Positions 12,401 to 22,479 of a stretch of DNA of 64,000 nt are shown here, in pieces (the first letter of the stretch is position 1; every line of letters begins with the position of its first letter). The stretch is from Liolophura sinensis (lineage: Eukaryota > Mollusca > Polyplacophora > Chitonida > Chitonidae). Both the position numbers and the translations under genes were made by a program. Location of the stretch: the NCBI RefSeq assembly GCF_032854445.1, contig NC_088296.1, positions 22,993,853 to 23,057,852 on the forward strand, written 5' to 3'. The notes under the pieces were generated by a model. The model was not told where the DNA came from. It saw nothing but the letters and a program-made list of their open reading frames with translations, and searched no databases.

Positions 12401-15400
12401 TCTGATCTGGCCAGGGTCATCAATCCCACTAGATATGTCCAGAACGTTGTACCTACACAAAAAGTCATCAGTTGTATTAGTCGATACATTTACTGGAATC
12501 AAATGCTACATTAGCTTACCTAAAATGAACAGGGGATACAGACACCATCTAATATGATGGTTTATGAATGTTGGCATTGTGCTAAAACTTGCACCTGTGG
12601 TAGCCTCGCCAAATTGATCTCATCCAAATAAAGGGTGGATAGGCACCAGAGGCTTCTGTTTCAACCAGAAGATAAATAACTCAGGTGCTGTTTCCAAAAA
12701 ATGCCCATTGATATTTGGACAAGATGTCAATTTTTATGAAAGTACAATTCATAGAACATTCTTATTAGTTGAGTGTTTACCTCCTTTTTTTATGTTTACA
12801 CATACGGCATAATGGGTGTGTGCTCATGTGTAGAGGTGTGAAAGTTTGGTAAGTTTTGCAAAGGAATGCTTAAATAAATGCAACTGCACGTCAAGTGGGA
12901 AAATAAGCCTACACATCATTTTTCAAAATAACATGTGCTCTATTGGAAAAAAATTTCTTGGTGAGAGCTTGCATGCGAGCGTGTTTTTATATTAAAATCC
13001 CCGGTGATGAAATTTGGGACATTTTGGAAAAGGTATGAATGAAAAATGCAACAAATTGATGTTATATGTTGGTTAAAATTATTATCCTCAAACAGATTGC
13101 TTGAGGACATCTGCTTTCCCCGATAAACATATATTTGTCATGTACTTTGCTGAAAAAAAAATATCCCTTAAGAAGGATGTTGTTTGTCTGCTTTCTCCGA
13201 CATATATATCGAGTGGACATAATGGGCCGTACTCTACACACAATATCTCCGAAAAGTCAGCTTCTAAAAATTTACACTCTCAAAAGCCATTATGTCCTAA
13301 GTATGTAGACCAAATTTCAATTTCATCTTTAAGATTTCTGTACATGGAACCAAAACCAAAATAGAATCAAACACGCATGTTCCGGGCATTTCAAAATAAC
13401 GTTCTACCTTGTTTTACTTGAAAGGGTAATCAGTTCCTTGTCCGCCGCAGAGAAAACCATCTTGATTCACCAAAACTTGTGCCTATCTGGCAGAAGGGTT
13501 TCTCTGAGACTAGAGCCAGACATTTTTTCCAGACGACATTTGATTGATGCGTATCACACAGGTGCAACGCACGCTCTACTCATGACACCTGATAGGTGGT
13601 GCAATGTGGGTCACCAGAACGTGCCTGTTTGGGGCTATTGTTTCATTTTAATCCTGTGCGCAGACTCCTCAAGCTATGATCTTGAAAACTGGTCAGTATA
13701 TTAACACAAGCATGCCATTTAAATGTCCAAAGTTTGAAAGGATTTGACGAAAGGATAATGGAGCAATGCAAAATCAAAGTATGGCTCATTTATTTTTTTT
13801 GCCCACCCGATATACTTGTGCATTTTACTACAAAATTACAAAATTTTACTTCTCAAGAAGAATGTTTATTCATCATTTGCCAAGCGTGATTCTCTATCTA
13901 TAACACAATTCGGTTTAAGGAAAAAGTTTTTCCCCAACTTATTATATTTAAAATATACAGTGTCTAAATCATTAGTACGACAAGTTGCTTTTCCCGAATT
14001 TACCGCCAGAATTCCTCCGTGGCCAGCACACTAGACGAGTTACCGGTCCTGGTCGCCAGGACAGTCATGTTTTTTATGTCACTGCAGTTATTGCATCCTT
14101 CGATCAAGAGAGGCACACAGGAATTGGTATTCCAGGGATTATCGCACGTCGTCCAAGGTAATGTTGGAAAGAAACTCATAGCCAGATAGTACAGAGTCCA
14201 AGCCAGGATGACCATGTAATAGGCGTAGCCAACAAATGCCAGTATCGTTATGGAAATGCCTAAACCTGTAAAATATAACAAAATCAATAGGGGACATTTA
14301 AGTTAGAGCTCTTTCATTGTTGAAAATAGAAAACGACCAGTTTATTATGTGACCTGTTAAAAATGTTTGGCAACCATTTTTTATCAAATTCACTATCACC
14401 TGGGTGTCTGTAAAACGTGTCATAAAAAGTAATTTAGAGTAGACGAATGGAAGAGAAAATTTAGAATCTGAATGTTTTGTGAAGTGGAGAAGTTCCAAAA
14501 AGAGAGAGGTGTTATTTGTGCCTGTCAAAAAGGGTGAGACAAATGATCGGTAAATAAATTTTGAACAAGGTTGCCTAACACTTTTTTCATTATTCTGAGA
14601 CAGGAGAAGAAATCGAAAGGTGATCCAGCGCTGACCACAACGGAGCGTAAATGAGAATGATATATAAATGGAGCGAATGAATTTGATCGATCGTCATCCC
14701 ATTCTGAATATAGATTATTGATGATGAATACAGTGTGTTGGCAGTGAGTACAGCTATTGTTCGCAAAGACATATTTTGGCCCATGTGACCACTGTGATCA
14801 CTGGTACTAACATTGTTAAACAATTTTCAGACGAAGCAATCAGGCAATAACTCTAAACAATTTGGTCGTTTGGGATATACATGCAGTGTACCTGATTTAG
14901 TTGAGTGAGTTATGGACTTGTTGATATTTATTTGTTTTAAGTTGATATTTATGAGTATCACCATAAAAGTTTTGACCCATGGGCCTAATTCGGAACAATG
15001 GATATATTCATGGACCAGACTTCCAGTTAACGCTGCATTTACCGTGCGTATATGATTTTGTGTCCATGTTTTGGTGAGTGTAAAATTGCTTAACCGTGAA
15101 GCTAAATGTAAATACTTGTTTCATCAAAAAACCAAACATATGCGAAAGTTAGCTGGGTTCCGGCAAGTGATTATCCAGTCTACGACGCTTGATCTCATCC
15201 ATATTATAAGACAACATGTGGATAACGATTTTGTACCAACAATATTTGTCAAATAGAGAACCAGTCTCGCCTATATGTAATGCTGGGCAAAGAAAAACCA
15301 TGCTAGATATGTCGACAGCACACAGCACCGGTATAGTGGCGTGACGTCACAATGATGCGCCATGGAATGCAGCGTCACAAAGAAAATTGACGTCAGCCTT

Positions 15401-15687
15401 GCTGTGTATCAGCGTGTATTCGAGGATGAAAATTTGGTAGTGGGGAAAGCCATGACTGCTGGTATGTCATCGACGAAACCTAGTGTGCTTATCTCTGTAA
15501 TGTAGCCTCCTGCAATACTTCCCGATAATTTAACTGCCAGTTCATCATTAACAAAGCTTAGGCTATCTGGTTCTGTCATGTCACCGCCAGACATACTTCC
15601 CGCTGTTGTAACTACCAGTTCCTCGACGGAGATTTTGATTTTGACCTGGAGAGCATGCTATGCGACTATGAAGACTTAGGTGAAATG

Positions 15688-15781
<94 letters not shown>

Positions 15782-15894
15782 GGGAAACCCACGACTATCC
15801 GCAGGTTGCTGGGCGACCTTCCCACTTATGGCCGGAGAGAAAGCCAGCATAAGCTGGACTTGAACTCACAGCGACCGCATTTGTGAGAGACTCA

Positions 15895-15966
<72 letters not shown>

Positions 15967-18900
15967 CTAACTATGTCAAAAGTTACTACCTTCATCCTTG
16001 TCTGCTACGCGAAAGGCCTACAAATACTTTCATGTACATTTCCGAGCACCGGGTATACAAAGTGAACGTAAATGCTTAGAAAGATTAATAGATCTCGGAG
16101 TTTCTTGTTAAATTCATTTACACCGCCCACCATCTAGTTGAGTTTTTGCCTTAGCATTTTTCACTCATTGAGTTTCTAGTTGACATCGCATGCGTTATAT
16201 ATACACTGACGGATTAAATCTGACTGGTTAATGGAATGATTGGTATTTTAATAAAAGCGTGCTTACGCGATGGATGTTGATACACGTTAGAGCTGGTCAC
16301 GGATAAAGCCCACTGGTAATGTGCCCTAAGGGTGTATAGACAGCTCCCTTTATAATGGCATTTGGAGACAAAATCGCTGTCACATGGATATAGAGGTTTT
16401 TTGAGCACAGTATGGTGAGTTCGACTGACGTCAATTTTCTTTGTGTCGCTTGATTCCATGGCGCGTCATTGTGACGTAAATGAGCAAGACGAGTTCAGCT
16501 GATGTCATTTTTTTTGGTGACGCTGCATTCCATTTTGCGTCATTCTGAGGTCACGCCGCCGTACAATGCGATGTGGCTCGCATGATATTTCGAAGCTCAG
16601 TTTTAAATATACTCAAAAATAGTTCTCTTTTTGATAAATATTGCCGGGACAAAATCCTTATCCGCATATTGAGAAGGGTATATGGCGATTTAAACTCGGG
16701 GTGTGAAATTTTAACACTTATGGCTCATATATATGGAAATTTAAATTGAACTAGAAAGCCAGTCTGGCGTATATGTGCAGCTGAGCTAAGAAAAAGTTTG
16801 ATGGAAAAACCTAAGCAGACTAGTTCTTTTAAAACTCAATTTGAAACTCAACTAGATGGTGGGCCGTGTAAATGAATTTAACAAGAAACTCCGAGATCTA
16901 TTAATCTTTCTAAGCATTTACGTTCACTTTGTATACCCGATTTCTTTTTTCTATTTGATAAATAGTTTGATGGAAAAACCTATGCATATGCAGGATCTTC
17001 GGTATATTGCTGTCCAAGTAAGGGTAATTTATGATGTGAAAATTGAAACTATCCCTCTTGTCGTAAATCTCCAAGAGATGAATCCGTTTTGGTCTATACC
17101 AACATAGGTCCAGATAAGATGTACCATCTGCACAGCCAGTGGTTTCCTTTAAATTCAGCGAAGGTCGATACATATCTTACACAGCCTTTGTTACATACGG
17201 ATTGTTTAAAGCCAGCAGACCATCAATATACCGTTTAGTGAATGACGAAGATATGGCGTGGCGAGGATTACCCATTCATAGTTTGTGCATATAATAGTAA
17301 AAACGGGTTTAGGTCATCCAAAAATGGGGCACAACTGGTACCCATCGGCATACTTATACACTGTTGACATTGTTCCCCTCGAATTTCACATAAATGTTAT
17401 TAATGAGAAATTCAAAGCAAACAAATGAAAACCGAAACATCCCATGAATGGTAACCCTTGTATGTAGCAGAGGTGAAGAAGGCTTTGCTACCTATGGTGT
17501 TAATATAGCGGTGTACGGTTTTATTAACACCAAAACAATTAGTGACAAAATTCTCTAAAATTCTCTAAAAATCTGTGCGAGAAATCGTGGTATAGAGAAT
17601 GGAGAAATCCCAAGTTGTGGAGAACCTATACGGTATGTCTATTAGAGCGTCAAGTTCTTCAGTGAGACGTTTGGAGTTATCTACATACAGTTGATGCCTG
17701 AAATTTTCGCAGCTGTACAGTAGTGCGTGCTCAAAAATGACTGTTCTTCTTGCAGTGCTTTTGTTAAGAGAGTTGACACCAATGTGGTGGTAGAGCTTTT
17801 TGACCCGCAATAAAACAAGCTCTGTACGGGGATTTATGCATTTTTGGAATCCAGTAAAGTTATGGTATGTTGATGTTACGAGAAGGTACGGATATACTCC
17901 TCTGTTTGAGAAAGGACTGTTGCTTTAAAATAGTTCTTCCAAAGTGTAAGTCGTTACGGAATACGTTGATGTTGCAACAGTTGTTGTAATATTAGGCTCC
18001 TCCACAAGACCAAATGGTAATGATTCTTGCAGACAAATATTATATTTTATATTGTCAGCAGGATTAATTACCTATTTTGTGTGAAGGTCACCAATTGCCC
18101 TTTGCACGGTAGGATCCTTCAGACCTTGCTTGGCTGCCAGATGCGCATTAGTATTAATATGATGGGTTGCATACACAAGCTTTTCACACGCCATGGAACG
18201 CAGCGTCACGAAAGAAAAATGACGTCAGCCTGTGCAGAAATTTAACAGTGTAGGGTATAAATTTAGCGTCACAAAGAAAAGAGAAGGCAACCACGTGAAG
18301 ATTTACATATCGGTGAAGAGCAGACAGTCTTAAACTAACGATAGAACAGCCACATCGCTTATTATATGTATGACGTAGTTAATTTAAAAATAAAGATTTT
18401 AGCTAGTCACTGTTATTTATTTCAGAAACAGTGCAATGTGTAGAACGAGTTTCCCGAGAATTCTCTACATTAACTGTACTAAAAGAAACAACACGGACTA
18501 GGTAAAATTTATTATTTATAATTTTACCTACTTAAAACCTCTGCAGAGTTTTGAGTCGGGAAGGTGGGCAACAAATGAAGCAACACTCTTCCCTTCTCGT
18601 GGAAGGTTTGGATTGAAACTAAGCCCATACCCTTAACTGTAGTAATAATATTCAACACAAGGAACTATAAGCATCTGTTCTGGAGAAAAGAAGATGATCT
18701 TATTTTTGGGAAGAGCAAAAAGAGTCACGTGGCTTGAAAATGGCAGTCTGCAAAGTCAATATGACTGACTCAATGTGAGGCCTGGACAACAAATCTCCAC
18801 GCAAGATTTAAAAAAAGATATATTAGTGAAATAAAAGCTTTTTAGAAACCTGTGTGGGATAATTCGGCGGCGAGGGAAAAGGATTATCTTGTGTTTGCCA

Positions 18901-21699
18901 GTTTATATACTCGGATATCATTGGACAACTCATTATTCCGCTAAGCTATAACAGAAAAAGCGGCCATATTTACCCGCTAAGGCAGCCGAATGCCACCATT
19001 CTCTCTCCACGTTTTCACCAAAAGAAGAATGGCGATATTTGGAGGACAGTACAAGATTTAGTTGGGATTTATTCAAGACTAGGGCCAAAACACATCACTC
19101 TGACGAGATTCCAATGGCATTTTGGAGATATTCAGTTAAAAATACTGTGTAAATTTCTTGCCTGTGTCTGAATCTCTATATGGCGACTAAATCTATCTCC
19201 CTCGAGCATTTCTCGAAAAAATCTCGCACAGTTCATTTATTCTCGACTTAATCTAGCCAGAATTTTGCCCGTATCTATTAAAATACTGATCAGGTAATCT
19301 CCCAGCTTATCTTGCAATTTATCTTAGAAAGAGCGACATTCTGGCGGCAACGCGATATTAAGCCGACATGCGGAAAAAAAGACGACATTCTATCAAGATT
19401 AGCGTGTCGTTAAGGCTACAATGCGAGACTTACTGTAGATGAATGGAGCCTTGTGGAGCTAAAGTCTTGACTGACTCTGGCGACAATCTGACGAGAGGCC
19501 TATTATACATGGAGATGCAGCATGCTGGACAAGACGAATAAGATTCTTCACGAAAGCTACGACAAAATTTTTAATTATTTTGTCTTATTTCAGTATTATT
19601 CGTTTAAGATCAAAATGATGTGCATAGATATTACTAATCCTGACGACAACCCATGATCCCACTGTCGAATATTACCCTATCCACTAAAGAGTTCTGTGGG
19701 ATGTTCACCGGTTGTATTTATTTGGTCCATACCAAGCTAAAAAGAGTTGACTTCCAAGTAAAGTGACAAATTTACTGCCATGAAGGAGGCCGTGCCCCAG
19801 AAGCATCTTTTGCGTAAAGGTTAAGCTCATTCAGCTACAGGTAGTGTTTAAATAATGCTTCATGATGTATTGTCCAACGGTCTTCATCCCTATATCAGAA
19901 CTCTAAATTTTCACACATTGACCAAAACATAAATTACTTGTTTCTCGATAGAGTAAAGGTAGCTTGGAGGTCGGCCATGGATTGGTTAAATCTATGTCCC
20001 CATTAAGAGGGGCTTCCGAGATAAAACCCGTACCTTTGAAGAGTGGGCACATGTCGAAAAGTAGAAGAGGACTGAGCTGAAAGTATTGCCCTAAGGCGGT
20101 CTCCATGAAGACAACAGGAATGCCCACAGCGATCGCAAACAGAATATACGGAATGAGAAATGCACCTATAAAAACAGAGAACATAGCTTAGCTTTCTTTG
20201 GAAGCAAACAGATGACAGGGATGTACCGATATTTGCAATGATTGCAACTCTTGGAATCACCAGTATCACCAATATTGGCCGTCACTCTTTACATTGACGT
20301 AAGTAGTTTAAAAACATATCTTCTGATATTATGGAGCACTAATGTGAAATTTTGTTATTTCAGGGGGTAATACATTTTGTTTTCCGTTGATCAGAAATGG
20401 ATGCTACAAGCTGTATGTCAGAAGCCTTGATAGTTTAGATCACTTGCAAGAACAAAATGTTCCTCTTGTTTTGTGGCAAATCTCCTACAAATAAACTTTC
20501 TTTTCTAAACTCGAGGGAACAGTGGCGATTAAGACACATTCGGCTTGTTTTTTTTTCCCTAAAACTGTCAACTGATGTTCCGTTGTCATTACATTAAACA
20601 AGGAATTACGTGAATACCCACATGTACTTTGCAAGAAGAGCTATATTATGCTCGATGTTATATGTGTGTTGACATCATTCAGCATAAAATAAGTGTTTTC
20701 ATGATGTAACTCCTCCATCCGCTTTGATCAAGATTTATGGATTCTGTAGGTAAACACACCATCTCGCTGGGTCATAGTGTCACCAGTGACCATACAGATA
20801 CATACATCAGTTGAGCACTGACCAAGTATTAACCCATAGTATGCCCTTCGTCCAGACAGCAGCTATAGGATTTATTTGCCTGTCCCTGGTTGTCAGAGGG
20901 GCCACGGATTTATACTGGCAGTGACAACAAAACTGACCTAGTAGGTGTTGATAATACGCACATGACGTAAAGGGCACAATATAACAGTGTTTTTTTTTTC
21001 TTCGGAACAACACGACAAAACACTCTGTTCATGATTGCTTCCTTTTTTCACGTGTTTACAAGTTTTAGGACGGAACTACTTCCATTTCACAGGTAATACA
21101 TTTCAATATTATTAGGAGCTAGAGCGTGGAGAGCATAGACCTGTCACACGTGTTACTTTACATGCATGTCACACGTAGCACGTCAAACGTCTGTCCCACA
21201 CGCATAGTCCTTTATCATGTGTGTAGTAAGTCACAAGTGTGCCATACGTTGTGCTGGCCTGTCACACGTAAAACTCTTGTCTGTCACACGTTAAGGTCCT
21301 GTCTGTCACACGTAAAGCTCCTGCCTGTCACACGTAAAGCTCCTTTCTGTCACACGTAAAGCTCCTTCCTGTCACACGTAAGGCTCCTGTCTGTCACACG
21401 TAACGCTCCTGTCTGCCACACGTAAAGTTCCTGTCTGTCACACGTAAAGCTCCTGCCTGTCACACGTTAAGCTCCTGTCTGTCACACGTAAAGTTCCTGT
21501 CTAGCACACATGAAACTCCTGTCCAAGCTACTCACTAGTAATACTTACCTCCTCCATTCCTCATAGCCAGGTAAGGAAATCTCCATATACTGCTGAGTCC
21601 AATGGAAAAGCCCACCGCCGACAGAACAAATTCTATAGGTCGCTTCCAGTGTCCTCTTGTCTTCTGGCGTTTCGTAAAAGTATCTTCCATTCTACCCAT
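2842..21699 (-). CDS. Gene A: SLC6-family Na+-coupled amino-acid-type transporter, 13 exons, complete
   Basis: A plasma-membrane solute carrier of the SLC6 (NSS) family, twelve membrane segments, 602 residues, the usual family length. Exons join in phase: 21549-21699, 20034-20165, 14004-14265, 12320-12452, 11582-11716, 9861-9964, 9197-9321, 6629-6741, 6124-6255, 5652-5751, 4225-4334, 3398-3565, 2842-2985. Visible signatures are [13 protein letters not shown] in TM1, ETALGQY in TM2, [15 protein letters not shown] with the paired cysteines 135 and 144, [11 protein letters not shown] after TM7 and LDSQ in TM8. Glycine, not aspartate, sits at the position that binds amines in monoamine transporters, so an amino acid or related substrate is likely; the exact substrate cannot be told. 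The Asn residues expected in the Na1/Cl region of TM1 and TM7 are replaced. No frame break was found. It is the downstream member of a tandem pair with gene B. The start is the ATG that makes exon 1 equal in length to gene B exon 1; an in-frame ATG at 21777 is the alternative. Confidence 0.93.
3398..3565 (-). CDS. Gene A exon 12: TM11 end, TM12
   Basis: 56 codons, starting [10 protein letters not shown] after TTTTTCAG and ending KGTFVE before [24 protein letters not shown] is the loop before TM12, as in other SLC6 proteins. The reading frame runs on past the donor to a stop at 3350, but that extension (VTIFYENVV...) has no counterpart in gene B, so splicing is preferred. Confidence 0.9.
4225..4334 (-). 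CDS. Gene A exon 11: loop before TM11 and TM11
   Basis: Reads [11 protein letters not shown]...[19 protein letters not shown] between a TTTTTAG acceptor and a GTAAGA donor. The phase (1 in, 0 out) and 110-bp length equal gene B exon 11. Confidence 0.9.
4640..4897 (+). repeat. Full-length tRNA-derived SINE (family A)
   Basis: It opens TCCGTGGCCGAGAGTTTAGC (A-box-like) and has TGAGCTCAAGTCC about 70 bases on (B-box-like). A body follows, with GTCGTATAAGTGAAATAT and GTAAAACACCAATCAAATAA at the end. This is the layout of a Ser/Leu-tRNA-derived SINE ending in (AAAT)n. It lies in gene A intron 10, opposite to the gene. Confidence 0.8.
5350..5637 (-). repeat. SINE (family A) with 12-bp target duplication, beside exon 10 donor
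   Basis: The reversed SINE runs from about 5362 (ATTTATTTATTTGATTGG) to about 5607 (GCTAACCACAGCCACG), followed by a run of 14 C at 5609-5622. TACTGCGTTCAA occurs at 5350-5361 and again at 5626-5637, a clear target site duplication. The insertion is in the same orientation as gene A and begins about 14 bases past the exon 10 donor. Confidence 0.88.
5652..5751 (-). CDS. Gene A exon 10: TM10
   Basis: Reads [15 protein letters not shown]...[10 protein letters not shown] with an acceptor after GACACAG and donor GTAAGT. The 100-bp length and phase match gene B exon 10. Confidence 0.93.
6124..6255 (-). CDS. Gene A exon 9: end of TM8, TM9
   Basis: 44 codons: [20 protein letters not shown], then [20 protein letters not shown], ending ITR before GTGAGT. 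The acceptor is CAATTAG. The length equals gene B exon 9. Confidence 0.93.
6451..6479. repeat. (TA)n microsatellite
   Basis: About 14 TA units in gene A intron 8. Confidence 0.95.
6629..6741 (-). CDS. Gene A exon 8: loop after TM7, TM8
   Basis: Starts [20 protein letters not shown] and ends FLGLDSQ before GTATGG. The Asp-Ser of LDSQ are the TM8 sodium (Na2) ligands. 113 bp, equal to gene B exon 8. Confidence 0.95.
6750..6850 (-). repeat. Single copy of the 48-bp minisatellite unit with flank, at the exon 8 acceptor
   Basis: The minus strand reads CTATCACACTGTCATCGCTG, CTCGGGTCGTACTCTC, TATGCTGTACGTCATCAG, then the polypyrimidine tract and TAG of exon 8. It matches the unit tandemly repeated at 34355-35110 with about four differences. 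The upstream GTGTGACCATTTG also occurs near 24220, 27880 and 44665. Confidence 0.75.
7229..8244. mobile_element. Solo LTR, 1016 bp, in gene A intron 7
   Basis: Begins TGTTATG and ends CGTAACA, the inverted TG...CA ends typical of Gypsy-type LTRs. It is flanked by ACTG at 7225-7228 and 8245-8248, a 4-bp target duplication. The sequence from 7229 to about 7990 recurs at 60439-60496 plus 63302-64000. No internal coding region lies beside it, so it is a solo LTR. An open frame of 183 codons on its minus strand is broken in the other copy and mostly shows amino-acid-changing differences, so I do not call it a gene. Confidence 0.82.
9197..9321 (-). CDS. Gene A exon 7: TM7
   Basis: Reads [20 protein letters not shown], then [20 protein letters not shown], with acceptor TTACAG and donor GTGAGA; 125 bp, as in gene B. 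By eye, Asp stands where TM7 of most members has Asn, and Ala where chloride-dependent members have Ser. Confidence 0.9.
9861..9964 (-). CDS. Gene A exon 6: TM6
   Basis: Reads [20 protein letters not shown]...[12 protein letters not shown]. The broken TM6 helix motif (YSLGSGWG) is present. 104 bp, as in gene B. Acceptor CCACAG, donor GTACAT. Confidence 0.93.
10040..10235. repeat. Purine tract and imperfect repeats of TTCGC/GCGAA
   Basis: A G-rich tract is followed by two related blocks (GCAACTTCGCCTCTTTGCG near 10129 and GCAACTTCGCCCCTTCGC near 10184), and by GTTGCGAAAAGGCG in the opposite sense. It may fold into a hairpin. The origin is unknown. Confidence 0.5.
10965..11166 (+). repeat. SINE family A copy
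   Basis: GTTAGCGCGCTAGCGCAGCG, GAGGTCAAGTCCAGC, CATAATGCTGGCCG and GTAAAACACCAAGTAAATAA match the SINE at 4640. It is slightly truncated at its 5' end. Gene A intron 5. Confidence 0.8.
11248..11508 (-). repeat. SINE family A copy, near full length
   Basis: Reversed relative to the copy at 10965. ATTTCACTTATACGAC, GACTTGAACTCGCG and GCTAACCCCCTCGGCTAAGG are visible, the last giving the 5' head GGCCTCCTTAGCCGAG. The two SINEs lie about 80 bases apart in opposite orientation in gene A intron 5, so the transcript could form a foldback there. Confidence 0.8.
11582..11716 (-). CDS. Gene A exon 5: TM5
   Basis: 45 codons: [20 protein letters not shown], then [20 protein letters not shown], ending TTFE before GTAAGA; acceptor ATTCAG. 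Same length and phase as gene B exon 5. Confidence 0.95.
12320..12452 (-). CDS. Gene A exon 4: TM4
   Basis: Reads [20 protein letters not shown], then [20 protein letters not shown], ending SSRI before GTAAGT. The VLxIS.GI motif before TM4 is a family hallmark. 133 bp, as in gene B. Confidence 0.95.
12560..13990. other. Gene A intron 3, nothing recognised
   Basis: AT-rich intron sequence. The small open frames have no family motif, and no repeat of the families listed here was seen. Confidence 0.5.
14004..14265 (-). CDS. Gene A exon 3: TM3 and large extracellular loop
   Basis: Begins [20 protein letters not shown]. Tyr111 lies at the TM3 substrate-contact position and [15 protein letters not shown] carries the conserved disulfide pair. 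Three N-glycosylation sequons follow (NCS, NMT, NSS), then VLATEEFWR at the donor. Acceptor TTACAG, donor GTAAAT. Confidence 0.95.
15240..15680. repeat. Repeated flank of the Penelope-like remnant
   Basis: CCAGTCTCGCCTATATGT recurs in diverged form near 16758. GCCATGGAATGCAGCGTCAC with AAAATTGACGTCAG recurs near 18190, and in the opposite sense at 16430-16530. The blocks look like terminal repeats of one element family. Confidence 0.5.
15691..15964. repeat. Two long (TA)n tracts enclosing a SINE fragment
   Basis: (TA)n at 15691-15778 and 15895-15964 flank a 116-bp reversed fragment of SINE family A (CCCACGACTATCCGCAGG ... GACTTGAACTCACAGCGACC). Open frames over the tracts are only repeats of Tyr-Ile. 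Confidence 0.93.
16051..16938. repeat. Inverted repeat pair, 95-bp arms
   Basis: 16051-16145 is the reverse complement of 16844-16938 with about one mismatch (shared core TTAGAAAGATTAATAGATCT). The right arm touches the Penelope-like coding remnant. Inverted terminal repeats of this kind are known for Penelope-like elements. Confidence 0.85.
16840..17815 (-). pseudogene. Penelope-like retroelement, reverse transcriptase remnant
   Basis: The minus strand carries, in order, [11 protein letters not shown] (17565-17625), MPMGTSCAP (17326-17351), [11 protein letters not shown] (about 17205-17235, where YIDD is expected), then SYLDL and [20 protein letters not shown] (about 17005-17115). These are the ordered reverse-transcriptase motifs of Penelope-like elements. 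Frames shift and a stop interrupts them, and the second catalytic Asp reads Gly. No GIY-YIG nuclease was seen. It lies in gene A intron 2 on the gene's strand. The fossil is clear; the family assignment rests on remembered motifs. Confidence 0.75.
18180..18260. repeat. Further copy of the GCAGCGTCAC...GACGTCAG terminal block
   Basis: GCCATGGAACGCAGCGTCAC and AAAATGACGTCAGCC match the block at 15355-15400 in direct orientation. It probably marks the other end of the Penelope-like insertion. Confidence 0.5.
18300..19900. other. Gene A intron 2, remainder
   Basis: No gene seen. Around 19130-19430 there is unusually patterned sequence (ATCTC..., GACGACATTCT...), but no clear repeat unit. Confidence 0.45.
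20034..20165 (-). CDS. Gene A exon 2: TM2
   Basis: Reads [20 protein letters not shown], then [20 protein letters not shown], ending PLFKG. Acceptor TATAG, donor GTACGG. 132 bp, as in gene B. Confidence 0.95.
20290..21125. other. Gene A intron 1, nothing recognised
   Basis: No repeat or coding motif recognised between exon 2 and the 22-bp minisatellite. Confidence 0.45.
21140..21520. repeat. 22-bp minisatellite
   Basis: About 14 imperfect units of GTCACACGTAAAGCTCCTGT + CT, most regular at 21260-21510. It lies in gene A intron 1 and its last unit ends about 25 bases from the exon 1 donor. Confidence 0.92.
21549..21699 (-). CDS. Gene A exon 1: start and TM1
   Basis: Starts [20 protein letters not shown], then [20 protein letters not shown] and NGGG, split before GTAAGT. 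ATG at 21697-21699 gives 151 bp, identical to gene B. Another ATG lies 9 bases further in and one 78 bases upstream. SS replaces the usual GN before the WRFP motif. Confidence 0.88.
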
Positions 21700-21799
21700 G
21701 TTTTTTTCTTGTCTCTTGAATAACATGCATAACCAAAAACAATGTTTACAGATGCACAACCTGTGTTTCAGTAACAAAGCATGAGACTACTATGCTTTT

Positions 21800-22470
21800 T
21801 GGATGCGGTTATCCGCGTGATAACACGTTCTTAAAATAGGGTTCACAAACCGTTAACTGTCCGCTATTCTGTGTTTGCGATTAAAGGCTGGATTTTTTTC
21901 TTGTTTTTCCTTTCAAGCTCCAAAAATAGTTCACAAGAAGCTGTGTCAGAGCATGGTTACATAGTACATTCAAAGCCCATTACCCCTTCAGTTGTTTTTC
22001 CTGAAGGTACACAACTATAATCAGGACTATACCATGTGTGTTTAATTTAATTCGATTGGTGCGGATGATGTGAATAAACCACTCTATAAACGTCTCAGGA
22101 GATTTGTTTCGTAACTGTATTTCACATGATATGTGAAGGTACAAGTGTAGGTGTTGTTGTAGTTGTCACTGTAGTTAGAGTAGTTACAGCTCTGCAACGA
22201 ACAGAGGAAAAACCTTACAAACTGATAACAGTCATATTTATGCCTACGTCATTCGACATAACTTTAACTATTTAGATCTCATTTATATGCTTGATAACAC
22301 CTTCTCCACAGGTGAACATTAACTTCATTTACTCATTTAAACAGTAGTTATGAACAAAACACTTAGCATGATTCATTAGCATAAAGTATATGTAAATTGA
22401 CTGAGTGCACCATAAGCATTTATCAACTTTTAGCATGCAAACAAACATTCGCTTACAAATAACGAAAGTT
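21800..22470. other. Upstream region of gene A
   Basis: Expected to hold the promoter and 5' UTR. No TATA box placed convincingly and no repeat was identified. Confidence 0.4.
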
Positions 22471-22479
22471 GCCACCAGG

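Noticed and set aside
15655-16065. Open frames of Tyr-Ile repeats on both strands
   Set aside because: Translations of (TA)n microsatellites.
21140-21520. Regular short repeats resembling a CRISPR array
   Set aside because: The 22-bp units are directly abutting with no unique spacers and lie in an intron of an animal gene.
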